From assembly GCA_032881465.1 (NCBI GenBank), contig CP126168.1:3101501-3165500 (forward strand): a DNA stretch of 64,000 bases, given 5' to 3'. Made by a program: the position numbers and the translations under genes. Numbering within the stretch: position 1 is the stretch's first letter; every line of letters begins with the position of its first letter. This stretch comes from Parvibaculaceae bacterium PLY_AMNH_Bact1 (lineage in GTDB: Bacteria > Pseudomonadota > Alphaproteobacteria > Parvibaculales > Parvibaculaceae). Positions 50,294 to 59,710 of the stretch are shown here, one piece after another. The notes under the pieces are model-generated. The model saw only the letters and a program-made list of their open reading frames with translations, was not told the DNA's origin and did no database searches.

Positions 50294-51580
50294 ATGAGTG
50301 ACATTGCGGCATCTGAGCCAGCCAACAACCTACCTATCAAAGACCTCTATGAAGTGGGCGAAATCCCACCGCTCGGCCATGTGCCAAAGAACATGTACGC
50401 CTGGACGATCCGCGAAGAGCGTTTCGGACCACCGGAACAGAGCATGCAGCTCGAAGTCGTTCCCACCTGGGAACTCGACAGCCACGAAGTGCTCGTCCTC
50501 GTGATGGCGGCAGGTGTTAACTATAATGGCGTGTGGGCCGGTCTTGGGGACCCGGTCTCGGTCTTTCAGGTACACGATGAGCCCTACCATATTGCAGGCT
50601 CAGATGCGTCCGGCATCGTCTATGCCGTGGGCTCCAAAGTGAAGCGCTGGAAGGTGGGCGATGAAGTCATCATCCATTGCAACCAGGACGATCATGACGA
50701 TGAAGAGTGCAATGGCGGTGACCCGATGTTCTCGCCCTCTCAGCGCATTTGGGGCTACGAGACGCCGGATGGCTCCTTCGCCCAGTTTGCCCGCGTCCAG
50801 GATCAACAGCTTATGCCGCGCCCCCAGCATCTCACCTGGGAAGAAAGCGCCTGCTACACGCTGACACTGGCAACTGCCTACCGCATGCTCTTTGGCCATC
50901 GGCCCCATGTTTTAAAACCCGGACAAAATGTCCTCGTGTGGGGGGCGTCCGGCGGCCTTGGCTCCTTCGCAGTCCAGCTTTGCGCCATTGCGGGCGCCAA
51001 CGCCATCGGCGTGATTTCAGACGAAAGCAAGCGCGATTTTGTCTTGTCGATGGGGGCCAAGGGCGTCATCAACCGAAAAGACTTCGATTGCTGGGGGCAG
51101 CTGCCGACTGTGAACTCACCTGAATTCAACAGCTTCATGAAAGAAGCCCGCAAGTTCGGTAAAGCCATTTGGGACATTACCGGCAAAGGTGTCGACCCGG
51201 ACATTGTGTTTGAACATCCTGGTGAAGCCACCTTCCCGGTCTCTGCCATGGTCGCCAAGCGCGGCGGCATGGTTGTCTTCTGCGCAGGCACAACCGGTTT
51301 TAACATCACATTTGATGCGCGATTTGTGTGGATGCGCCAGAAGCGTATTCAGGGGTCACACTTTGCAAACCTGAAGCAGGCAGCGGAAGCCAACCGCCTG
51401 GTTATCAATCGGCGGATTGACCCCTGCATGTCAGAAGTCTTTGCCTGGAATGACATTCCAAAGGCGCACACCAAAATGTGGATGAACGAACACCTGCCCG
51501 GCAACATGGCCGTGCTCGTGTCTGCGGCACGTCCGGGCCTCCGCACTTACGAGGAGTCTATCGAAGCAGGGAACGGCTAA
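50294..51580 (+). CDS. ccrA: Crotonyl-CoA carboxylase/reductase
   Basis: The key enzyme of the ethylmalonyl-CoA pathway: NADPH-dependent reductive carboxylation of crotonyl-CoA to ethylmalonyl-CoA. The 428-residue medium-chain reductase opens with LYEVGEIPPLGHVPKNMYAWTI, typical of Ccr. VMAAGVNYNGVWAGLGDP, HIAGSDASGIVYAVG, HCNQDDHDDEECNGGDPMFSPSQRIWGYETPDGSFAQFARV and VWGASGGLGSFAVQLC (NADP site) follow, with the CO2-pocket histidine likely in IVFEHPGEAT. These blocks separate it from plain enoyl-CoA reductases. An ATGACATG start region lies opposite the ecm promoter. Confidence 0.94.
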   Translation: MSDIAASEPANNLPIKDLYEVGEIPPLGHVPKNMYAWTIREERFGPPEQSMQLEVVPTWELDSHEVLVLVMAAGVNYNGVWAGLGDPVSVFQVHDEPYHIAGSDASGIVYAVGSKVKRWKVGDEVIIHCNQDDHDDEECNGGDPMFSPSQRIWGYETPDGSFAQFARVQDQQLMPRPQHLTWEESACYTLTLATAYRMLFGHRPHVLKPGQNVLVWGASGGLGSFAVQLCAIAGANAIGVISDESKRDFVLSMGAKGVINRKDFDCWGQLPTVNSPEFNSFMKEARKFGKAIWDITGKGVDPDIVFEHPGEATFPVSAMVAKRGGMVVFCAGTTGFNITFDARFVWMRQKRIQGSHFANLKQAAEANRLVINRRIDPCMSEVFAWNDIPKAHTKMWMNEHLPGNMAVLVSAARPGLRTYEESIEAGNG

Positions 51581-51685
51581 CACCGCGCCCTCTTTCGTCC
51601 CAGATAAATTTCAAGGTGATAACAGACAGCATTGACAGCACCCAATCAATGTCCACAAATGAGAAATGAAAATTTCAAAGAGGAC

Positions 51686-52408
51686 ATGCTGAAAATGCAA
51701 TTTGCCTTGAGGTTTATCACACCTGCTATTGCCTTATGCGTCGCAACCTCAGCGCTGGCATTTGACGCTGACTGGATTAGAGATTGGCCACAACAGGCGC
51801 AGGACGCAGTCCCGAGGCAATCAACGATGATTGCGGACAAAAGAGGTCAGATCACCAACTATTCGACCTCAGACGAAGGCGTGAGCCTGATACTGGCAGA
51901 CCTTCGGCGCATTCGTTCGGCAGAGACCAATGATCAAAAAGAAGCAGCACAGTGGATTGTTGAACATCAACTCGACCTGCCACCACCCTACCTGTATGAA
52001 GCAGCACGCCAACTGCTTGGATCCGACAAAAATCAAGCCGCCGAGACGTACCTTTTGGCTTTCGTCAGAACACGATACGACGCGTCAAAATGTTTAGATC
52101 GATCGGCACCACAAGGAATCGCCTTCTTTTCAATGGAAATGCCTGAAGTGCCCAAAGCGCTGCAAGGTGATGCAGGTACTGTTGCAGCAGCGCTTGAGAA
52201 AGTACGTCAACGACTCGACCTGTTCAGTCACCAGGCATCTTCATGGTGGATATGCTCGCACGGCATCAGAAACTCGGTGGTGGCATCGAGCAACCAGCAA
52301 ATCAACCTCGAACAATGGAGGAAACCTGAGTCAGACTGGGCAGGACTGAGACAGGCACAACTTGATTCACTCGATAGGAGTTTGGCCAGGTTAGCCACAC
52401 AGGACTAA
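51686..52408 (+). CDS. Exported hypothetical protein
   Basis: A 240-residue secreted or periplasmic protein: signal peptide MLKMQFALRFITPAIALCVATSALA, then a mature domain rich in helices (WIVEHQLDLPPPYLYEAARQLLG). A Cys-containing C-terminal region includes WWICSHGIRNSV. No family is recognised. GAGG lies close upstream, fitting ATG 51686 poorly and ATG 51695 somewhat better; an earlier ATG at 51659 is also in frame. The base composition is more AT-rich than ccr upstream. It stands alone between ccr and an alcohol dehydrogenase gene. Confidence 0.65.
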   Translation: MLKMQFALRFITPAIALCVATSALAFDADWIRDWPQQAQDAVPRQSTMIADKRGQITNYSTSDEGVSLILADLRRIRSAETNDQKEAAQWIVEHQLDLPPPYLYEAARQLLGSDKNQAAETYLLAFVRTRYDASKCLDRSAPQGIAFFSMEMPEVPKALQGDAGTVAAALEKVRQRLDLFSHQASSWWICSHGIRNSVVASSNQQINLEQWRKPESDWAGLRQAQLDSLDRSLARLATQD

Positions 52409-52488
52409 ATTCGAGACCGGCTGACGGGAGCAAGGCATTGTATCACCTCCCATTCAAAATGATCAAAGAACTCTGCCTTTTCTTGCTG

Positions 52489-53529
52489 CTACGTCCAGTC
52501 GTTCGTAAAAACGATCTTTGGCGCCGGGTCGTCCATCGCGTCCGCTGCGTCTGAGAAAGCGACTTCTCGCGACGTCACTTTCTCAGGATGGAAATGCCCG
52601 CACTTCACTTCCTCAACAATCTGCGGAAGCAGTGCACGGCCCTGTACGCGCGAAGTATGAAAGCTGATACCCTTCGTATACATGGCCGTCATGGGAAACG
52701 GCACGGCATTATCAAAGGGAACCGAATTGCTCGTGCAGGTCCCGTTCGAACCGGTTGACCGTATAGCGAGCTTCGTCCCTTCCATGTCACCGGAAGAATC
52801 GACCGTGATGTTAAACGAGCCGAGCGACTTCATCTCGGAGGCAGAAGGGACTTGCTGCACGTCTGCGCCCATCTCCTTAGCCAGCCGCATCGCCTCTCCA
52901 CCGTTACCTATTTCAGCATAGACAACCCGTGACGCACCCCGAGCCAAAGCAATCTGCAATGCATAAAGGCCAATACCACGCCCGCTGCCGATCACGAGTA
53001 CCGACGCTTTTTCATAACGGTCCATGTAAGGCGCCACCGTACGCCAGGCATCCGCAATATTGTCAGACCCACCCGCCAACACTTCCGGCCGAATTTCTTC
53101 CGGCAAAGGCACCAGCATGTGGTCGGCAAACGGCACATGCATATTTTCTGACAGCGCCCCGCCAAACTCCTCACCACAGATCGGCTTCATGCCATAGACA
53201 GCGCCCCGGGTGACGGATTTGCAGGAGTTGGTCCAGCCCTGGCGGCAATTGTCGCACGTCCCGCAGGAAATCTGGAAAGGCACAATGACCTTGTCGCCCA
53301 CCTTCACCGACGTGACCTGATCACCGACTTCGACAACCTCACCGGCGGTCTCATGGCCAAACGCAAAGGGCCCTCCTTGCAGACCAGTACCGATGATCGT
53401 TGCATAGTCCAGATCGCACCGTGCAACGGCCAGCGGACGAACGATGGCATCTGTTCCAGCAGTAATTTTTGGGGCAGGCACGTCCCACCATTCAAGTTTG
53501 CCGGGTTCGATAAAGGTTAACTGGCGCAT
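52489..53529 (-). CDS. Zinc-binding alcohol dehydrogenase family protein
   Basis: A 346-residue medium-chain dehydrogenase. GHETAGEVVEVGDQVTSVKVGDKV, the structural zinc motif CGTCDNCRQGWTNSC and the Rossmann VLVIGSGRGIGLYALQIALARGAS are plain; catalytic-zinc ligands include Cys in ARCDLDY and the GHE histidine. The substrate is unknown. GGAG precedes ATG 53529. It is divergent from a LysR gene, which probably controls it. Confidence 0.87.
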   Translation of the reverse strand: MRQLTFIEPGKLEWWDVPAPKITAGTDAIVRPLAVARCDLDYATIIGTGLQGGPFAFGHETAGEVVEVGDQVTSVKVGDKVIVPFQISCGTCDNCRQGWTNSCKSVTRGAVYGMKPICGEEFGGALSENMHVPFADHMLVPLPEEIRPEVLAGGSDNIADAWRTVAPYMDRYEKASVLVIGSGRGIGLYALQIALARGASRVVYAEIGNGGEAMRLAKEMGADVQQVPSASEMKSLGSFNITVDSSGDMEGTKLAIRSTGSNGTCTSNSVPFDNAVPFPMTAMYTKGISFHTSRVQGRALLPQIVEEVKCGHFHPEKVTSREVAFSDAADAMDDPAPKIVFTNDWT

Positions 53530-53551
53530 GACGTCTCCAATTTTTTGCTGT

Positions 53552-53565
53552 CGTTTGCGAAAACG
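53552..53565. promoter_or_regulatory. Short inverted repeat between dehydrogenase and LysR genes
   Basis: CGTTT and AAACG arms around GCGA lie 22 bases outside the dehydrogenase start, in the 204-base divergent gap. It is a possible operator for the LysR protein, but the arms are short and the usual T-N11-A form is not evident. Confidence 0.25.
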
Positions 53566-53733
53566 TCTCACGCGCTCATAAAACCGACAAACGCGCGTTT
53601 TGCATCCAGAATGAAGGGGTTTCATCCATAGATCGGCAGTCTGCCTCATTTTTGCAGGAGCTTTTGCGAAGATGAGTGAATGTCGTTCAGCCATGTGCTC
53701 CTTACCTTAAGGAAGAAGAGAAGGAGCCTCGCC

Positions 53734-54666
53734 ATGCCCCACCGATCAGAGCTACCACCGCTGACCAGTCTGCATGCCTTTCACCATGCGGCGAAAACGC
53801 TCAGCTTTAAGGAAGCAGCTGAAGCATTGAACCTCACGCCATCTGCTGTGAGCCATCGGATAAAGGCGCTCGAACACAGCCTCGGGACGCCGCTCTTTCG
53901 ACGACAGACACGCGCGCTTTCTCTGACGGAAGCGGGACGCACCTACAAGACGACGATCGACAATGTGTTTTCCGATCTCGCAGCAGCGACCGCGCAGCTA
54001 AAAGCACAGCCCGAGACGACGGTCTTACGTCTATCCGTGCTGCCGCTCTTTGCCAGTGCCATTCTCATCCCGCGCCTGCCCAAATTTCGAAAAAAGTATC
54101 CCCACATCGATGTCAGTCTCTCGACAGAAAGCAGCGTCGCCAACTTCCACACAGACAATATCGACATGGGCATCCGTAACATGCGGGTCCCGCCCACAGG
54201 GCCCGGCTCAGTGAAACTGCTGGACACAAAACCCATAATGCTGTGCACGCAAGAGATCGCAGAAGACATCAACTCCTTTGGCGATCTGAAACGTCACACA
54301 CTCATCCATTGCACACCACGACCAAATGGGTGGCGCGACTGGTTATCCGTTCAAGGCATTGACAACCTCCAGCCCGCAAACGACGTTTGGGTCGATACGA
54401 TCCCTGGAGGCCTGGAGGCCGCTTTGTTGGGCCAGGGCGTCGCTCTTTCAATGTCTCCGCTCGCTGAGCGCACACTTGCGGGCTCTCAGCTGGTTGAGCC
54501 TTTCCCAACCATTGGACAGGGGGGCACAGCTTATTTTCTCGCACATCGCCCAGAAGACACCGCACTGGAAAAAATCCGCGTCTTTCGCGAATGGATTCTG
54601 ACCGAAATGAAGGACTTCAATGCCAGTGCAGCCACCTCGCACAACTCACTGCAGGTGGCTGAGTGA
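53734..54666 (+). CDS. LysR family transcriptional regulator (GcvA-like)
   Basis: A 310-residue LysR protein. N-terminal winged helix: PPLTSLHAFHHAAKTLSFKEAAEALNLTPSAVSHRIKALEHSLGTPLFRR, followed by a type 2 periplasmic-binding-like effector domain (about 92-300) with the GcvA-type YPHIDVSLSTESSVANF. AAGGAG precedes ATG 53734; the open frame begins 18 codons earlier. It is oriented away from the alcohol dehydrogenase gene, the usual arrangement for a LysR and its target. A terminator follows directly. Confidence 0.9.
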   Translation: MPHRSELPPLTSLHAFHHAAKTLSFKEAAEALNLTPSAVSHRIKALEHSLGTPLFRRQTRALSLTEAGRTYKTTIDNVFSDLAAATAQLKAQPETTVLRLSVLPLFASAILIPRLPKFRKKYPHIDVSLSTESSVANFHTDNIDMGIRNMRVPPTGPGSVKLLDTKPIMLCTQEIAEDINSFGDLKRHTLIHCTPRPNGWRDWLSVQGIDNLQPANDVWVDTIPGGLEAALLGQGVALSMSPLAERTLAGSQLVEPFPTIGQGGTAYFLAHRPEDTALEKIRVFREWILTEMKDFNASAATSHNSLQVAE

Positions 54667-54696
54667 ACGGCCACGCGTCAACCGCATGGCCGTTTG
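54666..54696 (+). terminator. Terminator of the LysR gene
   Basis: AACGGCCACGCG and CGCATGGCCGTT arms (one mismatch) with a short loop, starting at the stop codon of the LysR gene and followed by TTGAAAAT. The T-run is short, so efficiency is uncertain. Confidence 0.6.
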
Positions 54697-54701
54697 AAAA
54701 T

Positions 54702-55298
54702 CTAGCGCGCTAGTAGAGGATATCCTTGTGTATAGAGGAAATCGGTCGCCTGCGCGGGCTGATGACACCCAAGACAATCACTTTCATAATCAGTGGTAAC
54801 AGTGCGCCGCATTTCAGCGCCTTCATAAAAAGCCCATCCCCAGCCGTCACCCCATAAAGGGGACGTACCTGCCTTTGTGTTCTGGCTGTCTTTTACCATC
54901 ACAAAACGACCCGCAAGCTCTTTCGCATAGCTCGCGGTACCCGTTGTCAGATACTCGGTCTCGGTTTCATAGACATCTTTGATGAGTTTTGCGCCGTCAG
55001 GAAAAATGCCGGAGGCGAGATAAGCCCGGACGGCTTCGCGCTCGGCGTACACCGCATGCATCTCTTTTGCACCTTCTTCTGGCTCATCTGCCAGGACGGA
55101 GAAGGATCCTAGAAACACCCACGTCTCACGATAGTTCTCTGACGGTACGGCCAGGTCAGGATCAATGATGCGCCCTTCGCCGTCACCTAGGTGCATCGCC
55201 GCAGGAGGTGAGTTTTCCTCAGCGTGCGCACTTGCACCAAAAACAATCAATCCAAGCACCATAAGAGCGCCGACTCTGCCGACTGGTTTCTTCATCAC
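54702..55298 (-). CDS. Cytochrome P460 family protein
   Basis: A 198-residue periplasmic haem protein. Signal peptide MMKKPVGRVGALMVLGLIV...SAHA, a beta-sheet domain opening with YRETWVFLGSFSV and containing PDGAKLIKDVYETET, and a C-terminal haem-attachment motif CLGCH (Cys175, Cys178, His179). Cytochromes P460 oxidise hydroxylamine or act as NO sinks, but members in heterotrophs are little studied. The crosslinking lysine cannot be confirmed by eye. The gene lies 129 bases downstream of a Tat-exported amine oxidase on the same strand. Confidence 0.82.
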   Translation of the reverse strand: MMKKPVGRVGALMVLGLIVFGASAHAEENSPPAAMHLGDGEGRIIDPDLAVPSENYRETWVFLGSFSVLADEPEEGAKEMHAVYAEREAVRAYLASGIFPDGAKLIKDVYETETEYLTTGTASYAKELAGRFVMVKDSQNTKAGTSPLWGDGWGWAFYEGAEMRRTVTTDYESDCLGCHQPAQATDFLYTQGYPLLAR

Positions 55299-55427
55299 GA
55301 TCTCCTTTGCCTATCTACCTACAAGGAAACAGATCTGTTTCCCTTTGGGTTGGCAATTACCCGGAGGCGCTCTGATTGAGAACTGATATTTTCGTGAAGT
55401 GAATGTCTGATAGGCGAGGCCAGGGAC

Positions 55428-56759
55428 TTAAGTGACTTCATCTGCTGCAACGCGGGCAGCGCGAGCGCCTTCGGCAATGGCACCGTCAAGAGTGGCTGGC
55501 TTTGAGATGCTCGTCGCCTCTCCAGCAAAAAACAACCGATCGGCAACCGGTCTTTTCAAACTTTCTCTCGCTCGCGCGCGTCCCGGGCGCGCCGCTGTAT
55601 AAGCGCCACCAGCAAGCGGGTTAGCTTCCCAGGGAAATGCCTTTGCCTTCGTCAAACTCGTCAAACCTTCAGCACCTAACATGTCTTGAAGCGCGGCGCG
55701 GGCAAACTCCACCATGGCGCCTTCGCCTTGGCGGGTAAGTTTCGCACCGAAGTCACCCGCGACATCAAAATAGGTGAGCCCAGAGCCGCCGGCATTCACC
55801 AACAGTCCCGCTGTCCCTCCATTTCCCGCATAGCAAAGCATTGTGTCTTCTTCGACCTCAAACGGGTTTCCAGTCATTTGAAGGACAATGTGATTGTAGG
55901 ACCCAAGAGGAAGATCACTAATCGCTCTTGAGGTGTCCTGTGGCAGGTCAGGCCCAAATTTAATCGCTCCCCGCGCAAGCACAGAAGTTGGCACGGTGAC
56001 AATTACGGCATCTGCCTCGATAGTTCCCGAAGAGGTCTGAACCTTCACACCGCGGCTTGACCAATCAACCCGGGTCGCCGCGGTATTGAATTGAACCGGT
56101 ACGTCAGCACCCCACGCCGCTGCCAGAGAACCGAGCGCTCCATCGTGGAACATATCGGTGCCTTCTTCCTGGCGGTCCCAATCAATCGTCGACAGGGAGC
56201 CGACTGAGGCTGCGTGTTCATAGGCGCCCACAAGAAATGCTGCGAGCGGACTTGTATCGCTATCCATGACGGAGCGGAGCGAAACATCGCGATCCCTATC
56301 TACTGCTCTGTTGATCGCAGATTCTGCATCGTCGACCTCGTCCCAGATCTCTTCTTCTGCATCGCCCTCCAACCACTCACCGCCAGCAAAGAGCCCCTCC
56401 ACCTCACCAGCTTCATAAACCTCGATGCCTGAGCGCCTGGCGAAAGGAACCAGCGGGTTCGTCTCCCCATTGTGCAGCCAGTGAGCGCCAACGTCGCACG
56501 GCGTTCCAAAGGTTGTGCTTTCAGTGAAGATACGTCCACCAATCCTGTCACCCGCCTCGATCACCACATGGTCAACGCCTTCTGCGCTCAATATCTTGGA
56601 GGCAGACAGACCCGCAACCCCTGCGCCGATGACCACGACCTTGGGGTTCCCGGCAGCGCGCACCAGCCGAATGGGGCCAAGTGCAGCGAGCCCCGTGAGC
56701 CCTGCTGCAAAAGACCGGCGGCCCGGAACAAATGGAAGAGGTGGGAAGAGATGTTTCAT
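55428..56759 (-). CDS. Tat-exported flavin amine oxidase
   Basis: A 443-residue FAD-dependent amine oxidase. The N-terminal GRRSFAAGLTGLAALGP holds a twin-arginine motif, so the folded flavoprotein is likely exported. FAD fold VVVIGAGVAGLSASKILSAEG with EAGDRIGGRIFT, and C-terminal RLFFAGEATSISKPATLDGAIAEG. It oxidises a primary or polyamine-like amine to an aldehyde with release of ammonia and peroxide. Same direction as the cytochrome P460 gene, a possible periplasmic partner. Confidence 0.87.
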   Translation of the reverse strand: MKHLFPPLPFVPGRRSFAAGLTGLAALGPIRLVRAAGNPKVVVIGAGVAGLSASKILSAEGVDHVVIEAGDRIGGRIFTESTTFGTPCDVGAHWLHNGETNPLVPFARRSGIEVYEAGEVEGLFAGGEWLEGDAEEEIWDEVDDAESAINRAVDRDRDVSLRSVMDSDTSPLAAFLVGAYEHAASVGSLSTIDWDRQEEGTDMFHDGALGSLAAAWGADVPVQFNTAATRVDWSSRGVKVQTSSGTIEADAVIVTVPTSVLARGAIKFGPDLPQDTSRAISDLPLGSYNHIVLQMTGNPFEVEEDTMLCYAGNGGTAGLLVNAGGSGLTYFDVAGDFGAKLTRQGEGAMVEFARAALQDMLGAEGLTSLTKAKAFPWEANPLAGGAYTAARPGRARARESLKRPVADRLFFAGEATSISKPATLDGAIAEGARAARVAADEVT

Positions 56760-56944
56760 AGAACCTCCAAAATGAGCAGGATCGCCCGAGTCGCCTCAAA
56801 GTTTGGCAGAGAATGCGACGGATTGACACGCCCTGAAACAACAGACGCCTTGCTTTTTAGGTCCTGAGTCGTATTTCAACACCTAAAGCGTTAGACTGCG
56901 CGCCGATTTACACGTTTCGACTTTTCCGACATTTGGTGATTTGA

Positions 56945-58627
56945 ATGAGCCTTGCTGAAGCAACCCGCACGCCCCTCCTCCTCGACAATCTGACCGGCCT
57001 GACGGCTGAGGGCGTGGGCGCTGCCGATGCATTGCTTGCCCGCGCGGCAACCGCCGTACGAGAGCAGGTCAGCGAAGACGGTAAGGTAAAACCTGCACTT
57101 CTCGAGCAGGATCAATTTGCAGGCCACGGTCTCGCATGGCTGGCCACTTATGTTGAGGCGTTGCGCCAACTACACGCTTATGCCGAACGCGTGTCGGGGG
57201 AAGGTCGGTTCGGCGAACTAGAGGCTTTGCTCGTCCAGGCAGCCTTCGGTGAATATCTTTGGCAAATGTATGGCGGCATCCCCATGAGCCAGGGCGAAAT
57301 CCTGCGCCCACAAGATTTGGGCCTCACTCAGGACGACCAGCGCATGTTGATGGTGCCTGCGGTGCGAACACTGTGTGAGTCGGGAAACACTGCAACAGTG
57401 CGCGCACGGATTGCTGAACTCATCACTGAAAGCACCGGTGCGGCCACCTATGGTGACAGTGGGCTCGAAGAGACACTCACCGCTTTCCGTGATCAGATGC
57501 GTCGCTTCGCAGAAGAACAGGTCACCCCACACGCCCATGAGTGGCATTTGAAGAATGAATATATCCCGCTGGACGTCCTCTCCCAGATGGCTGAGCTTGG
57601 TGTCTTTGGACTTACGATCCCGGAAGAGTTTGGCGGACTGGGCCTCGGCAAAGAAAGCATGTGCGTTGTCTCCGAAGAGCTCTCGCGGGGCTATATCGGT
57701 GTTGGCTCGCTTGGCACACGCTCCGAAATCGCCGCCGAACTTATTCTGGGCGGCGGCACCGACGAGCAGAAAAACAATTGGCTGCCAAAAATTGCCAGCG
57801 GTGAAATCTTGCCCACAGCGGTCTTTACCGAACCCAATACCGGGTCAGATCTTGCAAGCTTACGCACCCGTGGTCGGCTCGAAGGCGATGTTTACAAGAT
57901 CACCGGCAACAAAACATGGATCACCCATGCAGCCCGCGCCGATGTGATGACGCTCCTCTGCCGCACCAATGATGAACCTGGTTACAAGGGCCTCTCCATG
58001 TTGCTCGCTGAAAAACCGCGTGGCGACGATGCCGAACCCTTCCCCGCAGAAGGCATGACGGGTGGTGAGATCGAAGTGCTCGGCTATCGGGGCATGAAGG
58101 AATATGAGATTGGCTTCGATAATTTCGAAGTGAAGGCCGAGAACCTACTTGGCGGCGCAGAAGGCCAGGGCTTCAAACAGCTCATGCAGACGTTCGAGTC
58201 GGCGCGCATCCAAACCGCCGCCCGCGCCGTGGGCGTCGCGCAATGCGCAATGGATTTGGGCCTTCGGTATGCACAAGAACGCATCCAGTTTGGCAAACCA
58301 ATTATGAACTTCCCGCGCGTTTCCGGAAAGATCGCCTCCATGGCGATTGAACTCATGGTTGCCCGGCAGCTCACTTATTTTGCAGCTCGCGAAAAAGACG
58401 AAGGCCGTCGCTGCGACCTGGAAGCGGGCATGGCAAAACTTCTCGCAGCCCGCGTTGCCTGGGCAGCAGCAGATAACGCCTTGCAGATCCACGGCGGCAA
58501 TGGCTTTGCTCTGGAATACCCGGTGAGCCGGGTCATGAACGACGCCCGCATCCTTAATATTTTCGAAGGGGCTGCGGAAATTCAGGCTCAGGTCATTGCC
58601 CGCAGAGTGCTCGACAACGCCAACTAA
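56945..58627 (+). CDS. mcd: (2S)-Methylsuccinyl-CoA dehydrogenase
   Basis: An FAD-dependent dehydrogenase forming mesaconyl-CoA from methylsuccinyl-CoA, the step after ethylmalonyl-CoA mutase. At 560 residues it has the diagnostic N-terminal extension of about 160 residues (ending LITESTGAATYGDSGLEETL) before an ordinary acyl-CoA dehydrogenase body: TIPEEFGGLGLGKESM, TAVFTEPNTGSDLASL, RIQTAARAVGVAQCAMDLGLRYAQERIQFG and QIHGGNGFALEYPVSR, with the catalytic Glu in LNIFEGAAEI. The extension and the ecm/ccr genes nearby support Mcd over a general acyl-CoA dehydrogenase. Confidence 0.9.
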   Translation: MSLAEATRTPLLLDNLTGLTAEGVGAADALLARAATAVREQVSEDGKVKPALLEQDQFAGHGLAWLATYVEALRQLHAYAERVSGEGRFGELEALLVQAAFGEYLWQMYGGIPMSQGEILRPQDLGLTQDDQRMLMVPAVRTLCESGNTATVRARIAELITESTGAATYGDSGLEETLTAFRDQMRRFAEEQVTPHAHEWHLKNEYIPLDVLSQMAELGVFGLTIPEEFGGLGLGKESMCVVSEELSRGYIGVGSLGTRSEIAAELILGGGTDEQKNNWLPKIASGEILPTAVFTEPNTGSDLASLRTRGRLEGDVYKITGNKTWITHAARADVMTLLCRTNDEPGYKGLSMLLAEKPRGDDAEPFPAEGMTGGEIEVLGYRGMKEYEIGFDNFEVKAENLLGGAEGQGFKQLMQTFESARIQTAARAVGVAQCAMDLGLRYAQERIQFGKPIMNFPRVSGKIASMAIELMVARQLTYFAAREKDEGRRCDLEAGMAKLLAARVAWAAADNALQIHGGNGFALEYPVSRVMNDARILNIFEGAAEIQAQVIARRVLDNAN

Positions 58628-58651
58628 CCCAAAACCCACTTACATTTGAAG

Positions 58652-58678
58652 AACCGGCTGCAATTGTGGCCGGTTTTT
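58652..58678 (+). terminator. Terminator of mcd
   Basis: AACCGGC and GCCGGTT arms around a ten-base loop followed by a T-run, 25 bases after the stop codon. Confidence 0.82.
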
Positions 58679-58731
58679 CCTTGGATGAGCGCCACACTTC
58701 CCCCATTCTGCGCTCCAGATGACGTTGGGGA

Positions 58732-59661
58732 GTGCGATTAAAAAAAATAATCTTTGGGATCATCGCGGTTCTGGTTCTGATCTGGGCGGTCCTGTTCTTG
58801 TGGGTCCTTCCCTCTCAACTGGTGCAGGCACAAAATTCGCCCTTCACAGCAAGTCCTGCAGATGTCGGTCTCGATTATGACGAGGTTTCCCTATCTGTCA
58901 CATCTGATGGCTTGTCGCTCAGCGCCTGGTGGATGCCGGCAGAGAGCGCTCGCTCGGTTGTGCTTTATGTTCACGGTGCAAACGGCAACAAAGAAGAGTT
59001 CCACACAGGCGGTCTCATCTACTACGCCGAACTTGTGAAGCGCGGCCACCATGTGATGGCAATTGACCTGCGTAATCACGGCGCCTCAGACCGAACAGAA
59101 GATGGGCACCTCACCTTTGGCGCGGAGGAACATCGGGATGTCTTGGCAGCACTAGACATGATCGCCGAGCTTGCCCCGGATCTCCCCATCATCGGATCCG
59201 GTGTGTCAATGGGTGGGGCAACCCTCATCGAAACAGCTGCACGTGATGATCGCATGAAGGCGCTTGTTCTGATTGATCCATTGCTTGATCCGCAAAGCGC
59301 GATGCTCGGAGGCATGCACGCAATCCTCGGACTCCCCAAGCCGCTGCTTGGTCCCACGCTTTGGAGTGCAACTAATCTCTTTGGTTTGGGCGGCGACGGC
59401 CCACGTCCGCTGGAAACCTGCAAAGACCTTGCCTTGCCAATTCTCATTATTCAGGACCCAGGCGATCCTGTAACCCAGATGAGCTATTCACAGGATCTGG
59501 CCGCCAGCAACACCAACATCACCTATCACCTGCTCCCTCTGCCGCCAGCAGATCATCCCGCTCTTATCGATGCGGGCGGATGGGGAAGCCATGGCAAAGC
59601 TGTCCTCCTGGAAAAGACAGAAGTCATGAACCAGTTAGATCAATTCCTCGCGTCCCTCTGA
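58732..59661 (+). CDS. Membrane-anchored alpha/beta hydrolase
   Basis: A 309-residue hydrolase with an N-terminal membrane anchor (IIFGIIAVLVLIWAVLFLWVLPS, about 6-28) and the catalytic domain outside the cytoplasm. The oxyanion region is VVLYVHGANGNKEEF and the nucleophile elbow GSGVSMGGATL. The likely acid is in IQDPGDPV, and the histidine in DHPALI. The lysine/arginine-rich start MRLKKI begins with GTG, preceded by GGGGA. Substrate unknown. Forms a loose rightward series with HIG1 and VOC genes. Confidence 0.85.
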   Translation: MRLKKIIFGIIAVLVLIWAVLFLWVLPSQLVQAQNSPFTASPADVGLDYDEVSLSVTSDGLSLSAWWMPAESARSVVLYVHGANGNKEEFHTGGLIYYAELVKRGHHVMAIDLRNHGASDRTEDGHLTFGAEEHRDVLAALDMIAELAPDLPIIGSGVSMGGATLIETAARDDRMKALVLIDPLLDPQSAMLGGMHAILGLPKPLLGPTLWSATNLFGLGGDGPRPLETCKDLALPILIIQDPGDPVTQMSYSQDLAASNTNITYHLLPLPPADHPALIDAGGWGSHGKAVLLEKTEVMNQLDQFLASL

Positions 59662-59710
59662 CGCATGTCTCTTGGGTGGTTATGAGCAAGAAGAAGGGCT
59701 AGAAAACCGA

